Part shown: positions 6,436 through 12,107 of the stretch, piece by piece | How positions within the stretch are numbered: position 1 is the first letter of the stretch | How the letters are laid out: the number at the start of each line of letters is the position of its first letter | DNA from: an uncultured Eggerthella sp. | Lineage (GTDB): Bacteria; Actinomycetota; Coriobacteriia; Coriobacteriales; Eggerthellaceae | Assembly (NCBI GenBank): GCA_900544455.1 | Contig: UQVJ01000053.1 | Location: forward strand, 1-12,107 | DNA: 12,107 nucleotides | Reading direction: 5' to 3' | The notes under the pieces: generated by a model | Told to the model about the DNA's origin: nothing | Database searches by the model: none | What the model saw: only the letters and a program-made list of their open reading frames with translations | Position numbers and translations under genes: made by a program

Positions 6436-6863
6436 GCGCGCAGTTCGACTTTGATTTGGGCTAGGGGCTCTAGGTGGGACATGCTGTGCTGAAGGGCCCA
6501 AGCTCTGCGGTTGTTGATGCCGCTTTGCGTTTTCACCCCGCCGACTGGCAGCAGCGGGCGGGGCATTTACGGCGGCAAACGGCGTGCGCGGTGGTCATTG
6601 CGTTTGGTTTGAGGGGCGCAGGTGGGCAATTTGCCCCAAGATGACCGATATTCGGTGGAAATCAGTGTCAATTTCTGGGTAAAATCGCAACTTTTCGAAA
6701 AAAAATACCCAATCCCGAATTACTGACCGTCCCAACGAGAACCGAGGATGCCGATACTTAATAAGGTAATGTTGTTTGCCTTGAGTGCAGCGTGCGCGGT
6801 CTTCCGACAGCTTTCCCAAGGTGAATTTCATGGGTTTGTGATAATGGAAGGAGAACAGTCTGT
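6436..6863. promoter_or_regulatory. 428-bp non-coding gap before the CoA-transferase gene
   Basis: No protein gene is supported on either strand. CCCCGCC/GGCGGGG (6536-6563, 14-nt loop) is a GC-rich hairpin that may end the LysR transcript, though no T-tract follows. Further in are GGGCAA-T-TTGCCC (6624-6636), ACCGA-TAT-TCGGT (6644-6656) and TTTTCGAAAA (6692-6701), the last bracketed by TGGGTA and TACCCA half-sites. A TG-extended GATAAT lies at 6840-6845, but it is only 18 bp before the start codon and directly abuts the ribosome binding site, so it is unlikely to be the promoter. I read the region as promoter plus leader for the downstream gene; a small RNA is possible. Confidence 0.4.
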
Positions 6864-8177
6864 ATGTCCACTACAGATAAACTCAACGGCTTCGGCCCTC
6901 TCGCAGGTGTCAAAGTTGTAGAACTCTGCGAATGGGTTGCCGCTCCTGCTGCAGTACGCTGCCTGTCCGAAATGGGCGCTACCGTCATCAAGACCGAGCC
7001 CCTGCATGGCGACGCTCAGCGTACCCAGGGTCCTGGCTTCGGTTGCGAAAAGAACGACTACGAAGATCCTACGTTCGACCTGAACAACACCAACAAGGAC
7101 CTCGTTGCCATCAACCTCAAGGACGAGGACGGCATGAAGTTCATGAAGAAGCTTCTTGCTGATGCTGACGTTTTCGTTGTAAACCTGCGCGACAAGGCTT
7201 TGAAGAAGCTTGGCCTCGACTGGGAAACCATCCATGCTGAGTTCCCTCACCTGATCTGGGCTCAGATGCGCGGCTATGGCGAATTCGGCCCCGAGAAGGA
7301 TTCTCCTGGTTATGACGCAGTATGCTGGGCTGCTCGTGGTGGCGTTGCCAACGTTTTCCGTGAGAAGGATCAGTCTCCTGCTATCGCTCCTCAGGCATTC
7401 GGCGACAACAACGCTGCATGCATGCTGGCTGGCGGTATCTGCGCTGCTCTGTTCAACCGCACCCGCACCGGCGTGGGCGACAAGGTTGTAACCAACCTGT
7501 ATGCTGCTGCAATCTTCGCATCCGACATCGGTATCTGCGCTCAGCAGTTCGGCGCTGACTATCCTAAGTCCCGCACCGACGTTCCTAACCCCTTCAACAA
7601 CACTTATCGCACCTCTGACGACAAGTGGATCTACATCTGCATGCCTCAGTACGACAAGTACTATGCAATGATGATGGAGCTCTTCGGCCGTCAGGATCAG
7701 GTAGACAACGTTGACACCCGCGACCTGTCCCACCTCAAGGCTTCCGGCAAGAACAAGGAAGTTATCGGCTGGCTCGAAGAGGCATTCGCAAAGCAGCCGT
7801 TCGAGTACTGGATGGAGCAGTTCCGCGAGCATCAGGTACCGGCTCAGAAGCTCTTCCGCTTCCCCGACATCCTGCGTGACGAAGAGGCTTACATCAACGA
7901 CTCCCTGCGTACTGTTGAGTACGACGAGTTCGGCAAGCATGCTCTGCCTATGACTCCGCTCCGCTTCGAGTCTGCTGGCGATCCTCCGGTTATCTTGGCA
8001 AAGCCCATCGGCTACCACACCAAGGAAATCATGGAGAAGTATGGTTACTCCGCAGAAGAAATTTCTGCTATCGAGGAAAAGGGCGGCGTAGGCATCTACC
8101 ACGGCGAGCCTATTCCCGACACCATCTTCAAGTCCAAGCGCCAGGAGGCTGGCGACGCAGCTTGCACTTGGGAATAA
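6864..8177 (+). CDS. Class III (CaiB/BaiF, FldA-like) CoA-transferase 1
   Basis: The 437-residue cytoplasmic enzyme moves CoA between carboxylic acids through an aspartyl thioester intermediate. Near the N-terminus VKVVELCEWVAAPAA (16-30) leads into the family's CoA-binding fold. D151 in SPGYDAVCWAARGG is the expected catalytic Asp; RGYGEFGP (136-143) precedes it. The overall pattern, including TFDLNNTNKDLVAINL (70-85), recalls the phenyllactate/cinnamate FldA and 2-hydroxyisocaproate HadA branch more than oxalate-specific Frc. The protein is longer than most relatives, with a C-terminal tail GIYHGEPIP (about 410-418) shared in kind with the minus-strand paralogue. GGAAGGAG (6846-6853) supports the start. 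All 18 Asn codons are AAC, suggesting high expression. It probably activates the pathway acid; its substrate is inferred, not known. Confidence 0.9.
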   Translation: MSTTDKLNGFGPLAGVKVVELCEWVAAPAAVRCLSEMGATVIKTEPLHGDAQRTQGPGFGCEKNDYEDPTFDLNNTNKDLVAINLKDEDGMKFMKKLLADADVFVVNLRDKALKKLGLDWETIHAEFPHLIWAQMRGYGEFGPEKDSPGYDAVCWAARGGVANVFREKDQSPAIAPQAFGDNNAACMLAGGICAALFNRTRTGVGDKVVTNLYAAAIFASDIGICAQQFGADYPKSRTDVPNPFNNTYRTSDDKWIYICMPQYDKYYAMMMELFGRQDQVDNVDTRDLSHLKASGKNKEVIGWLEEAFAKQPFEYWMEQFREHQVPAQKLFRFPDILRDEEAYINDSLRTVEYDEFGKHALPMTPLRFESAGDPPVILAKPIGYHTKEIMEKYGYSAEEISAIEEKGGVGIYHGEPIPDTIFKSKRQEAGDAACTWE

Positions 8178-8199
8178 GTTGAACCCATAGTTTCTTATC

Positions 8200-8234
8200 A
8201 AGAAAGGCCACCTTCAGGTGGCCTTTCTTTTTTG
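8200..8234 (+). terminator. Rho-independent terminator after CoA-transferase 1
   Basis: AAGAAAGGCCACC (8200-8212) pairs perfectly over 13 bp with GGTGGCCTTTCTT (8217-8229) across TTCA, followed by TTTTT. It lies in the convergent gap between the two gene arrays, 22 nt after the stop. Confidence 0.93.
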
Positions 8235-8257
8235 ATGAGCTTTTCAAGCTTCAGCAT

Positions 8258-8293
8258 ATTGGCAAGAATCTGGAAAGCTCGATTCTTGCCAAT
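8258..8293 (-). terminator. Hairpin at the end of the minus-strand oxidoreductase gene
   Basis: ATTGGCAAGAATC (8258-8270) pairs perfectly over 13 bp with GATTCTTGCCAAT (8281-8293). The last base falls in the stop codon of the minus-strand gene. Read on the minus strand it is not followed by a U-tract, so it may act as a 3' stabiliser or pair with a Rho-dependent or downstream stop rather than being a classical terminator. Confidence 0.5.
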
Positions 8294-9348
8294 TAACGAA
8301 TTTCAACAATTTTGCCGGATTTCGCCGATTCGATGGTCGCATTAATGATCTTAAGAGAGGCAAGCCCCTGCTCTCCGGTGCAGCGTGGGGTGCTGGCTCT
8401 TCCGGCGCACAGATCGATGAAATGCAGTATTTCCGATTCCATAGGATTGTTTGGCTCGACGCTGAATACTTCCTTCTCGAGTGGGTGTCGCCAGCCATAT
8501 TCTTCGTCTTTGTCGGATGGGTAATGATAGAAGGTCATGGACGGGAATCCGAATGAGCCCTTTGTGCCGAAAATATGCATCGAATCTGGGCCAAGCTCCT
8601 GTGCCCACTGTTCGTTTTCCCCTGCCAGCAAGTCGTAATTCCACGGAGAGGGTGTGCCGTCTGATATGAAGTACGTTGCGGTAGCGCCTCCCTCGAACTC
8701 GAACAGGGCCGACACGGAATCTTCTGCATTGTAGCCTCTAATAGTGTTGCGCTTTGCGGCATATACCCTTGTAGCCTTCATGTTCAAGACGTTGTTCAAA
8801 TCGTCGAGGTCGTGAATGGCATTGACCAGCAAGATGGCCCCCTCAGGCTCTTTATGCCATTCTGCATCCCAGTAGTGCTTTTCTTTTGCGATCGCAAAAC
8901 TGCTCTGAATGCCAATGATGTCTCCAAGTTTCCCTGTTGCGAGGAATTCTTTGAGAAAGAGAAACAAGTTCGAAGAGCGACGGTGATGGCCGATTAAGAG
9001 TGTCGCGTTGTGTTCGTTGCAGCAATCGATTATCGCTTGACCTTCTTCCGGCGTGTTGGCGATCGGCTTCTCAAGGAGAATATTCTTTATACCAGCCTCG
9101 CAGCAGGCTTTTGTTGCGGAAAGATGGAGGCTGTTTGGAAGGGCAATAGCCACTCCGTCGAGCGTCTCGTTCGCAAGAAGATCGTTGTAGTCTTCATAGA
9201 GCTTTGTTCCAACTTCGTTGGCCACATCGATCGCTTGTTGGCCAAATCCCGCGACCGCGGTTAGCTCAACTTCATCGTTTTCCTTGAAAAGGCGAGCGAT
9301 TCGCGCACCCTGGTTTAAGCCGAATACCGCTACTTTGATTTTGCTCAT
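8293..9348 (-). CDS. Gfo/Idh/MocA-family oxidoreductase, paralogue of the plus-strand copy
   Basis: The 351-residue cytoplasmic NAD(P)-dependent dehydrogenase is about 61 percent identical (165 of 270 positions, hand count, no gaps) to the protein encoded at 3227-4270. It shares the same variant glycine loop GLNQGARIAR (10-19), EKPIA (93-97, K94), GHHRRSSN (120-127) and LLVNAIHDLDDL (173-184), where H179 is kept and the usual catalytic Asp is V175. A small insertion near residue 280 is the main length difference. The conserved GTPSPWNYDL (231-240) and GTKGSFGFP (261-269) suggest related substrates for the pair. The start follows AGGGGGAG at unusually close spacing (2 nt), so translation may be modest. 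It is last in the minus-strand array, 190 nt after the LysR gene. Substrate unknown. Confidence 0.88.
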   Translation of the reverse strand: MSKIKVAVFGLNQGARIARLFKENDEVELTAVAGFGQQAIDVANEVGTKLYEDYNDLLANETLDGVAIALPNSLHLSATKACCEAGIKNILLEKPIANTPEEGQAIIDCCNEHNATLLIGHHRRSSNLFLFLKEFLATGKLGDIIGIQSSFAIAKEKHYWDAEWHKEPEGAILLVNAIHDLDDLNNVLNMKATRVYAAKRNTIRGYNAEDSVSALFEFEGGATATYFISDGTPSPWNYDLLAGENEQWAQELGPDSMHIFGTKGSFGFPSMTFYHYPSDKDEEYGWRHPLEKEVFSVEPNNPMESEILHFIDLCAGRASTPRCTGEQGLASLKIINATIESAKSGKIVEIR

Positions 9349-9538
9349 AACTCCCCCTATATGTTGGCTATGTGATCCCTATACCTAGGAGGATAGAAGG
9401 GCTGGCGGTTGTAAACCAGTTAATTATGCTCGGCAAAGTACACGAAAAGAAATGAGAAATGCCCGATTGACACGACGGCTTCCCGGATTGTTATGGCTGC
9501 AGGTCTATCAATTTGCATCACTCTCGCGAAGCAAGACG
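9349..9538 (-). other. Gap between LysR 2 and the second oxidoreductase gene
   Basis: No gene or clear terminator lies in these 190 bp. Read on the minus strand, the region contains TTTACA and TTGCCG hexamers but no convincing -10 at the right distance, so I could not place a promoter. CCCTATA occurs twice (9355-9361 and 9377-9383) near the oxidoreductase start and could be a regulator half-site. Co-transcription from the LysR gene is equally possible. Confidence 0.3.
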
Positions 9539-10468
9539 TTAGATAAATTGGTAACCGATTTCGAGGGGTTCATTGAAGTCGATTGCATTTGAAGCGTTGA
9601 CGATGAAATCGATAAAGGGCTTGAGCCTCTTCGAGTCCCCGTCTACTGTTTTCCATGCAAATCCAACTTGGTGATAAGGCGTTAATGCCTCTTTGATCGG
9701 AATCATGCGAAGCGAATCCCAGATAACGTCACGAGTGGTGTCAAGCGTGATGCAAACTGCGCCTTTGTTGATTGCAGCGACGGATAGCGAGCTTATCTCA
9801 TTTTCGAAAGCAGGCTGAACATGTAGACCTTTATGGTCAAACAGGCCCTTTAATGCGTAATACATATACGAAGGGGGCCTATATGAATACATCTCGTAAT
9901 TTAAAAGCTCATCGAAGGAAACGGTACTGAGGCTGGCTAAGGGATGTGATTGGTCGACAACCGCAACGATATATTGCTCAACTAGTGGAACCCATGAGAT
10001 ACCGATTTCGTTGACGGGATTACCGCAGAAGGCGCAGTCAAGGAGATTGCTTCTCATGTTGAATAGGGCTTCTCTTGTGGAGTCTTGCTGGGAAATGCTG
10101 AAAATCAAGGGTGATTTAGCGCTTTTGTTGAAATCGTTGAGCATGTTAGAAAGAGGTCCCCGGAGAAGCGCTGCAACTGATCCGACCCTAACGGCGGGTT
10201 TATTCGCTTCGTATTCTTGTCGGGCTTCCGCTATTCCGTGGTCAAGTTCAGCTAATGCTTTTGAGACGGACTTATAAAGTCTTTTCCCTGATTGGGTTAA
10301 AGTAACGTTCCTGCCGACGTTTTCAAATAGCGTAAACCCAAGTTCCTTTTCGAGTCTGCTTATGGCGTTTGAGAGAGCCGGCTGAGTAATGAAGAGAGCA
10401 TTCGCCGCTTTTCCGTAGTGTTCGAATTGTGCGACGGCGGCGAAATATCTAAGTTGCGAGAGATTCAT
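9539..10468 (-). CDS. LysR-type transcriptional regulator 2
   Basis: This is a 309-residue DNA-binding regulator. The winged helix-turn-helix covers about residues 1-60, with AANALFITQPALSNAISRLE (21-40) and KELGFTLFEN following; the effector-binding domain runs from about 92 to 300. It resembles regulator 1 only at the family level: the DNA-recognition segment differs (ALSNAIS against TLSVAIK), and the effector domains look unrelated beyond the common fold, so the two probably sense different ligands. GGGGAG lies 9 nt before the ATG. It is transcribed in line with the CoA-transferase genes upstream (114-nt gap with a large hairpin) and the oxidoreductase gene downstream (190-nt gap with no clear terminator). 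Like regulator 1, it is not divergent from a target. It likely controls the minus-strand genes and perhaps itself. Confidence 0.9.
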   Translation of the reverse strand: MNLSQLRYFAAVAQFEHYGKAANALFITQPALSNAISRLEKELGFTLFENVGRNVTLTQSGKRLYKSVSKALAELDHGIAEARQEYEANKPAVRVGSVAALLRGPLSNMLNDFNKSAKSPLIFSISQQDSTREALFNMRSNLLDCAFCGNPVNEIGISWVPLVEQYIVAVVDQSHPLASLSTVSFDELLNYEMYSYRPPSYMYYALKGLFDHKGLHVQPAFENEISSLSVAAINKGAVCITLDTTRDVIWDSLRMIPIKEALTPYHQVGFAWKTVDGDSKRLKPFIDFIVNASNAIDFNEPLEIGYQFI

Positions 10469-10505
10469 AACGAGACACTCCCCTCATGCCCACGAACATC
10501 TCGTA

Positions 10506-10522
10506 TTGATATTATGCATCAA
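10506..10522. promoter_or_regulatory. LysR-type dyad upstream of regulator 2
   Basis: TTGAT (10506-10510) and ATCAA (10518-10522) flank a 7-bp centre. It lies 38 bp before the start of the second LysR gene, the usual place for an autoregulatory site, and resembles the TTGAT/ATCAA dyad in promoter P2 of the transporter. Function is inferred. Confidence 0.35.
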
Positions 10523-10525
10523 CGC

Positions 10526-10567
10526 AGTCGGCGCCCTGATGCCTTTTTTGGCAACGGGGCGCCGACT
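10526..10567 (-). terminator. Large two-tier hairpin between CoA-transferase 2 and LysR 2
   Basis: AGTCGGCGCCC (10526-10536) pairs perfectly over 11 bp with GGGCGCCGACT (10557-10567). Inside the loop TGCC (10540-10543) pairs with GGCA (10550-10553) around six T. It starts 15 nt after the CoA-transferase stop when read on the minus strand. No U-tract follows on that strand, so it may be a weak terminator or a processing or stability element that sets the ratio of enzyme to regulator. Confidence 0.5.
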
Positions 10568-10582
10568 TATTGATTGGACCTC

Positions 10583-11887
10583 TTACTCTTCGGGGCCATG
10601 GATCCCGTAACTCAGTTCCAGAGTGCCTTTCGGGGGCGTTTCGCCTTTGTATTCATAAAGAGCACCAGCGCTAATGAGCTTATCGATGTCGGTATCGGAT
10701 AGTCCATATTCTTTGGCGATAATCCTGGTTTCATAGCCTACGGGTAAAGACCTTTTTAAAGCGGGATCGCCAATACTTTTCAGTCTAACCGGCGTGGTGG
10801 TGATGGTGTATGAGTTGTCGCTGCCGTATCCTTGTCCATCATCGTAAACGACTCGGCGTAGTTGATCGTTTTTGAATGCCTCTTCGTCTTCGAGGACATC
10901 TTTCACCGATTGGATTTTTTCAAACGGAATGTCGTTTTTGCGAAAACGCTCTTGGATTTCATCGAAGGTTAGTGCAAGACATGCCTCATGCAATGCTGCC
11001 ACAACATCGGTGTATTTTCCGTTTTCTGCAAGCTTTTCAAGGGAGGAGTATTGAGGGTCCGTCCACCACTTCTCATCCATCCCAAGCGTTTCGAATACTA
11101 GCTTATGGTATTTGTTGTAATGGCCGAAGCACATCAAAAACCATATTCCATCAGATGATACATAGGAATTGTTGGTTGGGCATTTAGCCTCCATGCGATT
11201 CTTTGGATAGTCGCATCCCTGTTGTTGGGCTACAAGAGCGGCGGTCATTCCCCATGTTCCAACGTGGTATAGACTCGTTGTTGCCTTGTCTCCTTTACCG
11301 GTTTTTAGCGTATTGGAGTATGCGGCAACTAGACCAACTGCCAGGGCGATGCTTGCATTCCAATCTCCAAAAGCAATGGGGGAATTTCCTGGTTCGAAAT
11401 GTTCATTTGCTTGAGGGATCGCATGCACGAATCCTGATCGTGCGGCAAAGGAGGTTGCATCGAACCCTTTTGCGTCTTTCATTGGGCCATATTCGCCGTA
11501 TCCGCGCATTTGACCGAATACGAGCTTGGGGAACTTTGAGTGGATCGTTTCGTAATCAAGCCCAAGCCTCTTCAACGCCCCGTCCCTGAGGGATGTAACG
11601 AAAATGTCCGCTGTTTCAAGCATTTTGTACATAAGGGCAATGCCTTCGTCTGATTTAAGATTGATTGAGATGTATCTCTTGTTGAAGGATGCGCAGTCGA
11701 AGGCGACATCGTCGAATTCAGTGCGAAATTGCAAACCCCAGGCCATGCCCTGTGTTCTCATCTCATCACCGGTAAACGGTTCAACTTTGATCACATCGGC
11801 GCCCAAATCTCCTAGCAAACGACAGCAAGCTGGACCCGCGACGTATTGAGTAAGGTCAATCACCTTGACATTCTGAAGCCCACTCAT
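10583..11887 (-). CDS. Class III (CaiB/BaiF) CoA-transferase 2
   Basis: The 434-residue cytoplasmic CoA-transferase has VKVIDLTQYVAGPAC (7-21) at the N-terminus, RGYGEYGP (128-135), and D143 in GFDATSFAARSG as the expected thioester-forming Asp. In the stretch leading to and including that Asp, 36 of 52 residues match CoA-transferase 1, so the two are paralogues, yet codon use differs (7 of 15 Asn codons are AAC, against 18 of 18). The C-terminal tail GALYEYKGETPP parallels that of copy 1. AAGGAAAGGA lies just upstream of the ATG. The gene follows another CoA-transferase gene after only 50 nt, so the two are likely co-transcribed and may form one hetero-oligomeric enzyme, as BbsEF and SmtAB do. 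The substrate is unknown. Confidence 0.9.
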   Translation of the reverse strand: MSGLQNVKVIDLTQYVAGPACCRLLGDLGADVIKVEPFTGDEMRTQGMAWGLQFRTEFDDVAFDCASFNKRYISINLKSDEGIALMYKMLETADIFVTSLRDGALKRLGLDYETIHSKFPKLVFGQMRGYGEYGPMKDAKGFDATSFAARSGFVHAIPQANEHFEPGNSPIAFGDWNASIALAVGLVAAYSNTLKTGKGDKATTSLYHVGTWGMTAALVAQQQGCDYPKNRMEAKCPTNNSYVSSDGIWFLMCFGHYNKYHKLVFETLGMDEKWWTDPQYSSLEKLAENGKYTDVVAALHEACLALTFDEIQERFRKNDIPFEKIQSVKDVLEDEEAFKNDQLRRVVYDDGQGYGSDNSYTITTTPVRLKSIGDPALKRSLPVGYETRIIAKEYGLSDTDIDKLISAGALYEYKGETPPKGTLELSYGIHGPEE

Positions 11888-11937
11888 GGTTGATTCCTTT
11901 CCTTGTTAATTGGCTAATCGAAGTACGCAAAAACTGA

Positions 11938-12107
11938 TCAGGGGGCGGTGGGGTTATTGTCTTGATAGTCGTAATCGACGGGAGCTCCCAGGAATATAGC
12001 TTTCTCTTGCGCCATTTTTTCAATAGCTGATCGGTCTATTCCGAGACTCATGAGCACTTCTTCAGTGTTTTCCCCTAGGAGCGCCGCTTCGTTAAAAGAC
12101 TCGATGT
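11938..12107 (-). CDS. C-terminal end of a third class III CoA-transferase (cut by window edge)
   Basis: The last 56 codons of a minus-strand gene run in from the right edge and stop at 11938. The fragment contains EAALLGENTEEVLMSLGID followed by AIEKMAQEKAIFLGAP. The pattern LGEnTeEVLxxLGxxxxxIexLxxxxxI is the usual C-terminal end of CaiB/BaiF CoA-transferases, which supports the assignment despite the short length. The tail ends NNPTAP. Only 50 nt separate it from CoA-transferase 2, implying an operon that starts outside the window. Confidence 0.72.
   Translation of the reverse strand, partial: IESFNEAALLGENTEEVLMSLGIDRSAIEKMAQEKAIFLGAPVDYDYQDNNPTAP

Noticed and set aside
6595..6831. 78-codon minus-strand frame in the gap before CoA-transferase 1
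   Set aside because: No Shine-Dalgarno sequence precedes its ATG and the translation resembles no family I know.
6828..8201. 457-codon open frame antisense to CoA-transferase 1
   Set aside because: It is open because the real gene's strongly biased codons exclude antisense stops. The translation resembles nothing, has no ribosome binding site, and the sense frame has clear family motifs.

Overview
The window carries an accessory catabolic gene cluster from a bacterium with roughly balanced GC content. There is no rRNA, tRNA or other taxonomic marker. The mix of LysR regulators, FldA/CaiB-like CoA-transferases and Gfo/Idh/MocA dehydrogenases, with strong Shine-Dalgarno sites, would fit an anaerobic gut actinobacterium (Coriobacteriia, Eggerthellaceae-like), but that is a low-confidence guess. 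No mobile element, CRISPR array or RNA gene was recognised.

Layout. Bases 1-829 hold no gene. They form an AT-rich region dense in dyads, with two sigma70-like promoters and a structured leader for the first gene. The plus strand then carries an MFS transporter (830-2230), a VOC/glyoxalase-fold protein (2455-2943), a Gfo/Idh/MocA oxidoreductase (3227-4270), a shikimate/quinate dehydrogenase (4485-5351), a LysR regulator (5530-6435) and a class III (CaiB/BaiF) CoA-transferase (6864-8177). The minus strand, converging at about 8.2 kb, carries in transcription order a CoA-transferase cut by the window edge (11938-12107), a complete CoA-transferase (10583-11887), a second LysR regulator (9539-10468) and a second Gfo/Idh/MocA oxidoreductase (8293-9348).

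The two halves mirror each other: each has one Gfo/Idh/MocA enzyme, one LysR regulator and at least one class III CoA-transferase. The two Gfo/Idh enzymes are about 61 percent identical over their first 270 residues by hand count. The plus-strand half adds transport, the shikimate/quinate dehydrogenase and the VOC protein. Most plus-strand genes are separated by strong hairpins and 180-430 bp gaps, so they look individually transcribed rather than forming one operon.

Working hypothesis (inference): uptake and anaerobic breakdown of a polyhydroxylated carboxylic acid such as quinate, shikimate or a relative. The acid would be imported by the MFS protein, activated to a CoA thioester by CoA-transferases, and its ring or side-chain hydroxyls oxidised by the AroE/YdiB-like and Gfo/Idh enzymes. 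No dehydratase, acyl-CoA dehydrogenase or flavin reductase is in the window, so the pathway is incomplete here and the true substrate is unknown.
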